A program made the translations under genes and the position numbers. From Cichorium intybus (taxonomy: Eukaryota; Streptophyta; Magnoliopsida; Asterales; Asteraceae): a stretch of DNA of 64,000 bases. Under the pieces are notes generated by a model. That model was not told where the DNA came from. It did not search any database and was given only the letters and a program-made list of their open reading frames with translations. Of the stretch, positions 1 through 10,869 are shown piece after piece (position 1 is the first letter of the stretch; each line of letters starts with the position of its first letter). The stretch covers positions 36,132,651 through 36,196,650 of the forward strand of contig CM042012.1 of NCBI GenBank assembly GCA_023525715.1, read 5' to 3'.

Positions 1-38
1 GGTTTCTCGGTTTCAGGGTTCGATTTTGCTCATCCCTA
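1..38. mobile_element. Right end of a hAT-type element, cut by window edge
   Basis: The first 38 bases end in TTGCTCATCCCTA. This is the reverse complement of the TAGGGATGAGCAA terminus seen at 60902, preceded by the CGGTTT-rich subterminal sequence typical of that family. The rest lies outside the window, so no target duplication can be checked. Confidence 0.45.
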
Positions 39-143
39 CCCCTTTTTATACTATACTTAGCCACACAAAGGGATACTTTTCCAATTCTCAATAAAAGTGG
101 CGAAAACTATATACTTCCAGCTATACTTTTCCTCATTTATACC

Positions 144-734
144 CAATGTTGTAGAAGTCGCTAGGCGGTAGGCGGACGGTCGACTAGGGCCTAGGACTAG
201 TCGGTCTAGGTGAGGACTAGTCGGCGCCTAGGCGGGGAGTATTAATTGTAACAAAATTTATTTTTTCAAATTTAGATATTACCTATATCCCTAAAAAATG
301 AATAAATAAGTATAAAAATTTGCAAATCAAAGAGTTTAAATATGTAAGTCATCAAACATCATAATGTTTAGACTCATTAATGACATTTTTTTATCATTTT
401 AATCATCGATAATTGTAACTTAGCCACCGATTATCATAATTAATGATATTTTCTAAATTTAAATTTTAAAAATTTAAAATTTTGATTTTTTTGAGAATTT
501 GATAATTTTTGAAAATTTTTAAAATTTGAAATTTTTTGAAAATTTTGAAATTTTGAAATTTGAAAAATTGAAAATTTTGCCGCCTAGACCCGCCCAGACC
601 CGCCTAGGCCCACCTAAACCCGATTTTGACCGCTGTTGACCAAATCCGCCTAGCTTTACCGCCTACCACTAATCGTAGGCGGAACTCGCCCGCCTAGCGC
701 CTAGGCGCCGCCTAGGCCGACTTTTACAACACTG
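144..734. mobile_element. Non-autonomous hAT element (MITE), 591 bp
   Basis: The terminal inverted repeats are CAATGTTGTAGAAGTCG on the left and, reading inward from the right, CAGTGTTGTAAAAGTCG. A perfect 8-bp target duplication, TTTATACC, flanks them at 136-143 and 735-742. Eight-base duplications with CA(G/A)TG-starting ends are the hAT signature. Both ends are rich in a GCCTAGGCGG-type motif, and the middle is A/T-rich with runs of GAAATTTT. It has no coding capacity, so it must have been moved by a transposase from elsewhere. Confidence 0.9.
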
Positions 735-759
735 TTTATACCAAAACAAGAAAAGAACA

Positions 760-2632
760 GAGTCTGATACGAAGCCTTTATATATGGAGCATTCTTGTCT
801 TTAGCTTGATGTAATACAGAGAATTATTGAAGAAAAGTGACCATTGGTCCTAATATAACTTGGATTAAAGATGTTTTAGCTATTCTGAAACTTTAAATGG
901 TGTTATATGTAGAATTTGTAGAATGTTTATAAACCCAATACTTGTTATATGTCTTGCATGATTTCAATAGGTGAAGATAATTATGAATAGGGATAAGTAC
1001 ACACATTATATTCCACTATTAGCATGTGTTAAATCATTTAGAAATGGTAATTTGATAGAGAGAATTAGAAAGCATAAAGTGATGAGAAAGGGTTATATTT
1101 GATATTAATGTGAAGCTTATGTTGAAAGATTACTCACAAAGATTTAGAGTATTGAAGTGTAATAATCCTATGGATTAAAATTTTTAGTAGATTATATTAG
1201 TTGGAAGAAGGAAATAAAATGAGTTAGTTAATTGTGGAGGGGGGATATGTTTGAAAAAAAGGATATCTTAGTATAAAGAGTTAGAATAATTATTTTATAT
1301 TGAGAAAATAAAATTGAATGTCATAAACATTGAATTACAATAAGTAAAAGGATCGATGCTTGAGCTAATATTTTGAAAGACTTATTATATTAGTAGAGTA
1401 CGTATTCATAACTAAACCATTGTATTGGTATAATTCAATAGGATTGAAGGAAGGGTTTGATCAAACACAAATAAGAAAAGAGCAATCATTGTGGTTAATT
1501 AAACTAAGTACCAATATGAGTACATGAGGATTTTCCGACTATAGGGTACGTGGCAAAATAAGAAAGATGTTTGTGAAATAAAGTTTATTTATACAAGTAT
1601 ACAAAATTGTTCTCAAGCGTGCTAAGTGTTTACTTTATGATCTCTTTTCCAGTAGTACATGTTATACATATAAGAATGCTTTATAAATCATGTTTGAAAC
1701 TATTTAAGCTATGTGTCATGATTTTTTGAAAAGTTTATAAAAGCCATCAAGTTTTAAAATTTATGTTATAGTATATGTATATCATGTCACTTGTGTGTGA
1801 TTAACTTTCATAAGAGAAAAGTGTTAATCATGCATACATTGAATGTGAATGTATAAGAATTGAGTAATATCCAAATAATAAAGATGTCCACGTAACGGGA
1901 CCAACAAGACTTTACTAGGGTGGTACCTTTCTTAGCGAATTAGATTTATTTATCATGATGACATTATAGGTTGATTTGTTCATTATATTTTGGTTAGCTT
2001 AGTGTCACACAAGGTGTCGTGGTCTTTTATAGACCCATGATGCAGTAGATAACCGTTAGCTCTACGTTACGTAAGGTGACATGATCTTTTATAGACCCAT
2101 GACACGAGATGGAACTATTAGATTTTGTGTGGTAATGTGATCCTCCATTGCATATAAAGCATTTTGCATGAAACATGTTAAAGTGAATAGCTTGTTAAAT
2201 GTTTTTTTTTAATATTTTTGAGTCTAAAACCTATGTATCTCACGAGACGATTTTGTCTTAAGTATTTCTCTTATATACCATGTATCTCATAGTGATGTCT
2301 CCCATTTTCATTTCGTGGTGGTTCATGCTCAAAAGTGTAAAGGATCATGTGATATATGCTAGAAGTGCTTTTGAAGTATAGATGGAATATGCTAGAAGTG
2401 CTTTTGAAGTATAGATGGAATAAAGCTTGATATTATACACCGTATTTTGATATTATATTTTGATCTTATTTTTCTTGATATGGCTTTTTGTTTGTATGCA
2501 TTTGTAACACACGATTTTTGTTAACCTTTGAACCAAATGTTTTTGTTGGAACATATTTTGGATAACAGGAATTAAAGTCATGAAAATATTTCAAACATAG
2601 CATTTGAAAACATTAAGAAATGGGTTGTTACA
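760..2632 (+). mobile_element. Degenerate gypsy-type LTR, probably solo
   Basis: There is no gene here. The segment from about 2220 (GAGTCTAAAACCTATGTATC, then CACGAGAC and TTTTGTCTTA) resembles 18230-18280 in the 5' LTR of the RWP-RK-bearing element. The block ends with GGGTTGTTACA at 2622-2632, a common terminus of plant gypsy LTRs, but no TGGTATCAGAG primer site follows. It is therefore read as a solo LTR. The left boundary and target duplication could not be found, so the start is approximate. A TCTTTTATAGACCCATGA motif occurs twice near 2020 and 2090. Confidence 0.45.
2354..2419. repeat. 33-bp direct tandem duplication
   Basis: Two identical 33-bp units beginning ATATGCTAGAAGTGC lie head to tail at 2354-2386 and 2387-2419, inside the degenerate LTR. 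It is probably a replication-slippage duplication. Confidence 0.9.
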
Positions 2633-2811
2633 GTTTGCCAATCTAGCATCATGATAATCATTACCAATAAACCTTCATAATAAATAACGTGATTAATAAT
2701 TTAGCACAATTAGGATTTTATATTTGTTATCATCAAAAAAAATACGATCGATATTAAGTGTAGGTCATATGCGTAAAACATACCGATAGATATAATTAAG
2801 GATATGATGTT

Positions 2812-3120
2812 TAGAGATGCACAAACCCAGGATCCGATCCGGTTTCGATGATGTCATCAAAAACTGAATCCAATCAAAGTCTGGTGCTGACTTAATCTGA
2901 ATCTAATCCGGTTTGATCTGATTTAATTGATTTTTAGGTTGGATTTGAATCCGGTTTTTGAAGTATATGATCCGATTTAATCTGTAGGATTTGAATCCGA
3001 TGTGATTCGGTGGATCGGGTCAGAATCCGATCGAGTTTGGTCAAAACCAGTTTTGAATGGAACCGGTTTTCGGATCAAATCAGTTTCTATGGGTCAATCC
3101 GGTTTTTGTGTGCGTCTCTA
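2812..3120. mobile_element. Non-autonomous hAT element (MITE), 309 bp
   Basis: The left end reads TAGAGATGCACAAACC and the right end, inverted, reads TAGAGACGCACACAAAAACC. A perfect 8-bp duplication, ATGATGTT, lies at 2804-2811 and 3121-3128. The interior is made of diverged GATCCGATCCGGTTT / GAATCCGGTTT repeats, a subterminal arrangement typical of TAGGGATG-type hAT elements. A short open frame across its right end is accidental. Confidence 0.9.
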
Positions 3121-3128
3121 ATGATGTT

Positions 3129-5235
3129 AGTTCATATATACAACATAATTTTGCAAATTAATTTAAAGTATAAATATGATGATAGTGTGTTAGTTCATTC
3201 AAAATAATTTAGCAAAATATTAAACAATACAAAGTATAGTATTTAAGATTTTGGTAAGAAGAAAAGAGAAATAAACAAAAACACTTTCCATTTACTTGCT
3301 CATTTTTCAAAGTAAAACAAAAAAAACATAAGAAAACTTCTGGATAATTCTTCTTGTGTCATAGTAAAACCACTTTTTTCCATGGCTTTTATATAATGTT
3401 TAGGTATAATTACATGTACAAAATCATATTCATCAACTCAGCATCATTCATAATTAATGAAGATGTATATTTCTATATGTAGGGAGTGTGTCTATGCCCA
3501 TTCTTCTTATTCTTCAAATCTTTGCTCACTTTCCTTTGTAAAATGTTTTGAGAAAATAATAACAATTTTGTTAATTACCAAAATAGCTAGATTTTAACTA
3601 AAATATCTAATAAATAAAATAGTTTTAAGTAATTAGTGGGTTATTTGATGTTGCAAATATTATGCCAAAGTTGAAAGACTTTTGTGAGGCGACACATTGT
3701 ATATGGTTTGAAAGAGCTTTAAAATCCTTATATAGGTGGTCTAAAAAATCAATTCAAATTTTGTTTTATCAGTATCACATCATTGATAGAACCAATATGA
3801 ACACTTTAAAGAGAAACCATTAATAACATTTAGAGTTTTTTTTTCTGTAAAAGAATAAAATTTAACTATATGTAATGGCATCGATTTTTTGAAAATTTAT
3901 TTTTGTTTTTTTGGAATTTATAGATTTTCTAATATAAAAGAGTTCGAGAACACTCGTCACTTTATCATATGCTACTAAGATCATCTATAATATATGGTTT
4001 AGCGGAATGGTGAATGATGTGGAATGCCTAGTGGGGAGCATCCAGAGTGCATAGTTTAATGGAAGAGGTAAATGAGGTGGAATGTGTAGTTGGTATTTAA
4101 TGGATAAACTCAACCATACTGTGATGCTACGATAACAATCAGTGGATATGGAGCTCAATGGTCATTAAACTTTTTAATGGGAAAAACAAAACTTTTCTTT
4201 GTTTAAAATAAATGTTCTATTGAACTTTACATTGTAAAGTTCGATACATTCTAGAAAAAATAGCAGTGTTATATGAAATACATAATGATGATGGTGGCAA
4301 TCTATTAAACTATATAGAGTTTAGTGTATTGTGGATGTCCTGAGAGCATCTCCAATGATAGTTTTTTACAAAGCTTTTTACTGTTTGAATAAACTTTTGT
4401 AATGGCATTTTATGATCGTATCACTCCAATAACTTAGTAAACTCTAACATTTTAATCATTTTTATGTGTTGTCTATTTTGACTGTCACATTTGATAACAT
4501 TTTATTTTACACCATAGTTATGTTGGATATGTTTATTATTATTTTTTATTATTTAATCTGTTCAATTATATACAAAATAGAACTAAATATACTTTTATAA
4601 AAATATATCATTAAAAAGTAATTGTCAACACTTTCAAGTTGATAGAAATACCAAAGATTAAAAAACATATTGTGGTAACATACTATTTCATAATTATTTA
4701 TTTATTTAAATGTTAATATTAACTAATCTTATTTTTTTTAAATATGTCGTATACTTAAAAACATGTAATTTATACGAGGAGACTTTATATAACATATGAG
4801 AAATACAAAAATAAATTAGTTAATTTCTATTTTTATGAAATGATTAATCATTAAAGAGAGTTTGTAATAATAGTTTTTTGATAAACTACTTAATGCAAAG
4901 CTTATGTGGCAAAAGTGGTAATATGATATTGAAAGAATATAAAAGAAAGAAATGATTTGGTAGTTTGGTGACTTGTAAATCCATGAACCAACATTGCTAC
5001 ATGTTACACTAGCAAATGCCTAAGATATTTTCTTCATTTTTCTTATTGGTTCTTCATATTATGGATAAAATAATAGATAATGCATATTGATTTTTATTTT
5101 TATTAAATAATAATTCTGCCAATAATTTTAGTTTTCAAATCTCTATAAATTCAGTCAAATATTGACATATTTCTATACATTTTCCAAAATCTTCATTTTT
5201 GATATCTTAACCTTCTTATATCTAGTTTATTCATT
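3129..5235. other. A/T-rich intergenic DNA upstream of Harbinger relic
   Basis: No gene is recognised. At 3976-4338 a weak inverted similarity (GATCATCTATAATATATGG against CCATATATAGTTT-like sequence near 4310) hints at a worn MITE. At about 4344 the string GAGCATCTCCAATGATAG resembles Tourist/Harbinger termini and could be the left end of the transposon whose genes start at 5236, but no partner end was found. Confidence 0.4.
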
Positions 5236-6054
5236 ATGGATCCTAATTATCAAAATTATTTCTCAAACACCCAGTATTATGGAGATTTTCAAACTCTTCT
5301 AAAATCTTAGTCTCAAGAAAACTCTCAGTTTTCTCCGAATTTAAATAAAATGTCTAGTATACACAATCGTGAAACATCATAGGGTATTTCTAGAAATTTT
5401 TTTTGAAGATTCTCAGATACCAAGCAGAAGTGTTGAAAAACTACAAAATAGGAAACCAAAGAAGATATATAGCACTGATGGCAGCATTTTGTCTTGTTAG
5501 TGTAGACACAACTCGTGGAAACAATCATAGAAAAAGCTCAATGTGGGCAAGAATTTGTCAAATATATGATTAGACCAAAGCTAAAAACCCAAAAGATATC
5601 AGGCCACAAAATGAAAATTAGATGAAAGGTCGTTTCAAACGACTTAGCAAAAACGCAAGCAAGTGGATATTACTAGGCAGCATATAGCAGAAAAACGAGT
5701 GGAGTGAGTTTGAAAGACATCAAGATAAATGCTTATAAATTTTATGAGGTAGATGGTAGCAAGTTTTTAGACTTTAATGTATTTAACGAAGTTATGTGTA
5801 AACATCCCAAGTGGAAGTTAAATATAGATCGTGACAAGACACGTTCACATCCTGTAGATGACGAACCTAATAAAGAAAGTGGTGGCGACACAAAAAGATC
5901 GAAAACTAGCGAAGAAGGAGAATATGTTGTTCCCTCCAACCAAAAAATACCAAATAGTGGTAGTTCAACTATTCAACGGCCTATTGGTAGAGACGCTGCT
6001 AAAAAGAAAGGAAGAGTTAAGGCATCACAATCTTGTTCATCTACCAATAACTGA
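5236..6054 (+). pseudogene. PIF/Harbinger ORF1 (SANT/Myb-like) relic
   Basis: A conceptual reading from ATG 5236 starts MDPNYQNYF and stops after about 24 codons. Homology resumes in several frames. The best stretch (5704-6051, 116 codons) contains NAYKFYEV, a CKHPKWKL block, a Lys/Arg-Ser-Lys-Thr acidic linker, and STIQRPIGRDAAKKKGR. This order matches the Myb/SANT-like accessory protein that plant PIF/Harbinger elements encode next to the transposase. In intact elements that protein helps the transposase bind DNA and enter the nucleus. Many stops and frameshifts show it is dead. It lies upstream of, and on the same strand as, the transposase relic. Confidence 0.75.
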
Positions 6055-6799
6055 TTTGTTAAAGAATTGCGTTAGTGAGGATCACTATAGAAAGTGAAAT
6101 TGAAGTCATGAATAAAAGGCTCGATGTAGATAAGAAAATAGAACAAAATGAGACAAAAAGGGAAGAATGGAGCATAAACGGGAATAAAGGGAGCTAAAAA
6201 AGACTAAAAAGATATATCTTTTGCATCTGAATGCTTTGCTGGCAAGAGATCACTTGTCCCAAGAAGAACAAGAGATGATGCATGATATTTATGAAATGTT
6301 GTATGGAAAGTGATTATATTTTTAATTTGAGTGTTGTATGAGTTATGCGAGTTTTTATGCTTGTGTGTATGTTTTATCAGTTTTATGTTTTGAGGTGTAT
6401 TGTGTCACTATGAATTTTAATATATGAAATCTAGTATTTATATTTTCTTATCAAAAGAGAGTCTTATCATGACACATGACAATGTTTTAATCGATCGTGG
6501 AGATAACATGTGATCTTATCGTGACCAAGGCGACGTATCATTTATTAGAAATAAAAAAAAATAGCATGACATGTGGCAATGTTTTAGTCGATCATACAAA
6601 TTACAGATAATCTTATAATGACGTATGATGATGTCTCATCTTATTAAAAATCAAAAGAAAATATTATCCTGCCACATAGAACCGTCTAATTTGGTCCCAA
6701 TGATTACAATATATTCTTTCCATCCATAATAACAAAGATTATTACATGAGTTTCTTACCTATTCAACTTTATTTTATAATTCAAATTCTCAAAACAAAA
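6055..6799 (+). other. Spacer between the two Harbinger genes
   Basis: This is the tail of the ORF1 relic (to about 6310, Glu/Lys-rich in broken frames) followed by A/T-rich sequence. No other gene is seen. A short repeat built around GACACATGACAATGTTTTA and GACATGTGGCAATGTTTTA occurs near 6470 and 6570. Confidence 0.4.
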
Positions 6800-7930
6800 A
6801 TGTCATCTAATTCTGAAAACTTATCATCCAATTCTAATTTAAGTTTGAACTCATCCAACTCAATCAATTATCATGAATGGGAATCACATGTTGTTCAATA
6901 TAATCAACATACTAATCGTATCGTGATAAGGAACGTGAAGCACGTTAGATGGTAGACTATTTTATGTATGATGGAATTATATTTCGATGAAAATTTTGCA
7001 TGCATAAATAGTTGTTTTGTCGTATTGTTGATGATGTTATTGTCAATGATCGATATTTCTAACGGAAAGCTGCTGCTACGAGTATACAAGGTCTTCATCA
7101 TTGTAGAAATGTACAGGAGCTATACGTGTGTTGGCTTATGGGACATCATTTGTTGTTGTAGATGAATACTTGAGGATGAGTGGTGTTGTGGCAATGAAGT
7201 CTCTCATAAACTTCATACAAGGTGTCATTTCATGCTTCGATGATGAGTACCTTCGAAGGCCAACTGAAGAGGATTTAGCAAGACCACTCTATGTTTAGGA
7301 ACAACGTGGGTACCTAGGTATGATATGTAGCATTGACTACTTGCATTAGCAATGGAAAATTTTTCCTACAACATGGTCTGGACAACACGTAGGAAGTGGA
7401 AAGCCAACCATCATTCTTGAAGATGTTGTATCATATGACTTATGGATATGACATGCTTTCTTGGAACACCAGGTTCGTGCAATGATATTAATGTTCCCCG
7501 TAAATCTCTTATTTATAGTGATGTGTTAGAAGATCAAGCACCAAAGTGAGTTATGTCGTGAATGATCATAAAAAATATGTTGTATTATGTTACCAATGAC
7601 ATATATTCTTCACGGGTTGCATTTGTCAAATCTATAACTTCTCCACATATCATATGTTGTTTTCTCACCATCAAAAGGCCATTCGAAAAGATGTGGAAGA
7701 AGCATTTAGAGATCTACAAGTTCACTTCACATTCCTTCGACATCCATGTCTTATTTGGGACTAGAACAAATGGGGAAAATATGATTGCTTGCATCTTTAT
7801 GCACAAAATGATAATCGAAGATGAACGAGATACTTACCAAAATTTTGACACAGCTGAATTTTTTAATGGCATGCATACAAATGGTTATGATGTTGTTGAT
7901 ACTCTCGTGAACGGATTATGGATTTGGCAG
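6800..7930 (+). pseudogene. PIF/Harbinger transposase relic (5' part)
   Basis: Conceptual translation across frames gives the plant Harbinger transposase landmarks in order: DEYLRMS, FDDEYLRRPTEEDLARPLY, a GMICSIDYLH block containing the first DDE aspartate, GSGKPTIILEDVVSYDLW, and near the end NMIACIFMHKMIIEDERDTY (a relic of the usual HNMIVEDER box). At least seven stops and several frameshifts are present, for instance TAG near 7297. In a living element this enzyme cuts and rejoins the element at TTA/TAA targets. The gene is interrupted at 7930 by Copia A and its last codons continue at 39258. Confidence 0.85.
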
Positions 7931-7935
7931 GTTAT

Positions 7936-8702
7936 TGTTGGATTAGGTGTCTAAGCCATGACTTATAATTGTATTTATCTTGTTAATAGAAGAAAGTCCA
8001 TTTGGGTTGCCCTCATAGCTGGAGGTTAGGATAGAGTTCAGTATAGTAAAGGGTTGATTTAGTAATTGTTTAATAAATCAATAGAATTAATTAAATGGTT
8101 TATTAATATATTTAAGTGTTAATATATTAATTAGAAACTATAATAATTAATTAAGATTTAATCTAGAATTAATTGGATTTAATTCAGTGATTAAATTAAT
8201 TAATTAAAAGTGCAGGGACTGGTTTGTATTTATTTAATAGTTGAATAAATAACTGGCCAGTGGACAGGGGCCAAAAGTGGCGCCACCATGGAAGGATTCT
8301 CCATGGTTGGCGAAACCCTATTAGGGTTTAGAAAAGGCTTGGTCCATTTAGTCAGCAGGCTTGCCCATTTGGAGGCTCCTTAGGGTTTCAGCTGTAACCC
8401 TTGGAGGCTATAAAAGGAGGCACCTGGCCACCCTAAAACCTGCGCCATTTTGACCTAAGACTACTCTGCTGGACTGTCTTCTCCATTGCTTTGGGTGTGA
8501 CTTGCATTTGAGGCAAGATTGTTTTGCTGCTTGCTTCAAGGATCATAAGATCAAAGGTTGGTTTTCTCAATTGATCTTTAGATATTAATTGTATCCTTTA
8601 GGTTTCTAGTTTATTATCTTCATAGAAGAAAACATAGATCATCTTAGGGTTGCATGTGAACCATAGGAATTATTTGTTCATTGATTGCATAGAAACCCTT
8701 CA
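7936..8702 (+). repeat. Copia A 5' LTR
   Basis: A 767-bp long terminal repeat that starts TG and ends CA. A TATA box (TATAAAAG, 8409-8416) sits about 290 bp before the end and is the likely start point for the retroelement transcript. It matches the 3' LTR nearly base for base. Confidence 0.95.
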
Positions 8703-8703
8703 G

Positions 8704-8715
8704 TGGTATCAGAGC
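8704..8715 (+). other. Copia A primer-binding site
   Basis: TGGTATCAGAGC, one base after the LTR, is complementary to the 3' end of plant initiator tRNA-Met and primes minus-strand DNA synthesis. Confidence 0.9.
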
Positions 8716-9976
8716 ATAGGCTTGTTTTTCTTGTGTTTGATATAAACTGCATGATTCAATTTGTGCCTTGAGTGTTTTACGATGAACACCTCATGGAAAG
8801 AGGCCAAAATCGATGCCAAGGCTAGGGTTTCCTAACCCTAGCCGCCATGCCCCATGGTCCCCCTTGATTGCTTGATTTGCTTGCCATAAAAGTATGTTGT
8901 TATTTTTGGTAAATTGGATAAATTAAATAACTTGAACTCTTTTGCTTGGCTTGTAATTTTCGATCACCATAGGGACCAAGATAGAAAATTAATTTGATTA
9001 ATTTAATAAAATCTTATCTTAGATTTAATTAGTTTAATTAATTGTTAATTAAAAAATCAATTAAATCGGTTTAAAGAATTAATTTAAATTTTTAAAAATT
9101 AGTTTAAAATTTGAAAAAATTAGAATTAAATTAATTCTAAAATATTTTAATAAGATTAAAATATATCTTATATATTTATGATTAAAAGTTAATATTTATA
9201 TATAAGAAAATTGGTTAGTCTTACCGTTAGTAGGCCCCATTCACAAAATTGTCCTATAAAGAAGGTATAAGGCGACTACCTATAAAATGGCAGTCTAATG
9301 GGTATCTACTCTTACCCACCGCTCTCCTGGTCAGTCGAGTGTTGTTAGCCGAACGGGTTTGATAGAACCTCTAAAGCCTCTTAAAAGTATAATGCTATAA
9401 TTGAAAGTACTAGAACTTTAAACAAAACCTAATCTAGTTACTTTAGGATCAAAAATGTGAATTGGTGCTAATCCATGAAATTGCACATTGCACTTTGTGG
9501 AACGTTGGTGGAGCGTGTGTGGTTTACCGGCACGCCAACTGGGGTCCGCAAAGAGTAGCAATGAGTTTCTTGATTTTGTCATTATTGACGGAGCGTGTGT
9601 GGTTAACCGGCACGTTAATTAGAGATGACAATTGACTTTAAGAGTACCGAGCAATTTGCATGGTTATTCACACCCGGTTTGTGATCCTCGGTATCCCAGT
9701 CACAAACAGCGGGGAATTCCCGAGATTAAAACATGCTATCGAACAGTTCGGTAAATCTCAATGAAACTAGGAATTCCACTTTAATAAGATTATTTTCCGC
9801 GGTGGAATTGGCTGAATCGTCATTCGCCTACCTTATAAAATTTACAATAAAGATTACGGCATTCCTTTTCGATATTGTAGATTGTTATTGTAGGTTCCTA
9901 GCCTTATATTTATTCTTGGGTGAATATAAGGATTATTAAATAAATGTCTAATTAAAACTACCTTCTTCTTATTCAG
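8716..9976 (+). other. Copia A untranslated leader
   Basis: Non-coding A/T-rich leader between primer site and gag. It contains two related motifs, GGAGCGTGTGTGG-TTTACCGGCACG near 9510 and a TTAACCGG variant near 9590. The same motif pair occurs in the Copia B leader at 30910-31020, so the leader is conserved between the two families. Confidence 0.7.
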
Positions 9977-10523
9977 ATGTCTTCTGACCAATCCGTTCCC
10001 CACTCAAATCCTGGTAATGTCACCTCGATTCTGTCATTGTGCTCAAAAGTGACGTTGGACGGCACTAACTACAATGACTGGATCCGCAACATCAAAATGG
10101 CTCTACGGTTTGAACACAATGAGTTGTTCTTGAAACCGAGCTTGTTGAGGTTGACCCAGAAACCGCTACTCCTGAGGAAGTCGCCTCGTACACCAAACAC
10201 TCCGATGATGCGACCAAAGTGGCCTGCATCATGATCGCCACCATGAACCCTGAACTGCAGCGTATCTATGAGGACTATTGGCCTTACGAGATGCACAAAG
10301 AGCTCGCGGAAAAGTTCCGCAAGCAGAAGCGGATCGAAAGGCGTGAGGTTGTAAAAGCCTTCACTAACGGCAAGCCCAAAGAGGGAGAGTCCATCTGCAC
10401 CCATGTGCAAAGGATGCATGGTTATGTGGAGAGGCTTAGGAAGCTGGAAATGCCTGTTCATGAGGATTTAGCTGTTGACATAGTGCTAAACTCCTTGCCC
10501 AGTTCTTATGACCAGTTCACACT
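9977..10523 (+). pseudogene. Copia A gag, 5' portion
   Basis: From ATG 9977 (MSSDQSVPHSNPG) this encodes the copia Gag capsid region, including GTNYNDWIRNIKMAL, VACIMIATMNPELQRIYEDY and VERLRKLEMPV, and closely matches Copia B. One base is missing near 10118 relative to Copia B (GAGTTGTTC against GAGTATGTTC), so the frame shifts between the ATG and the rest. The gypsy element interrupts it after YDQFT. Sequence resumes at 26652 with LAYHLNNNQ. Confidence 0.9.
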
Positions 10524-10855
10524 TGTCACTCCCCCAAACCACGATGGCAGAATCGTCGGAGGGTGGAACGAATCATAGTATCACAACCATTGCATACATT
10601 GAAACATAAGTAGATAAACAACCATCATACATTATAATTGGAAATTTACATTGTTCAACAATATGTTTTTAGATCAATTACATTATGATAGCATAATGTA
10701 ATTGGTCTAAAAACATATTGTTGAACAATGTAAATTTCCAATTATAATGTATGATGGTTGTTGATCTACTTATGTTTCAATGTATGCAATGGTTGTGATA
10801 CTATGATTCGTTCCACCCTCCGACGATTCCGCCATCGTGGTTTGGGGGTGTGAAA
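10524..10855 (+). repeat. Palindromic U5 replacing the gypsy 5' LTR
   Basis: The left arm 10524-10687 and right arm 10692-10855 are inverted copies of each other (about five mismatches in 164 bp) around a 4-base spacer ATAG. The right arm matches the last 165 bp of the 3' LTR (26482-26646). No U3 and no remaining 5' LTR sequence is present. In the 3' LTR the matching centre is the 8-bp palindrome TGATATCA (26477-26484), a plausible snap-back seed. The primer site TGGTATCAGAG follows at 10859. Confidence 0.9.
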
Positions 10856-10869
10856 AATTGGTATCAGAG

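Noticed and set aside
3010..3207. 65-codon frame at the hAT MITE right end
   Set aside because: It crosses the element boundary and consists of translated subterminal repeats.
4344..4361. GAGCATCTCCAATGATAG as the left terminal repeat of the Harbinger element
   Set aside because: The string is typical of Tourist/Harbinger ends, but no inverted partner was found near the relic's right side, so the boundary is not annotated.
8704..8715. TGGTATCAGAGC sites as parts of tRNA genes
   Set aside because: They match only the tRNA 3' end complement and sit directly after LTRs. They are primer-binding sites, not tRNA genes.
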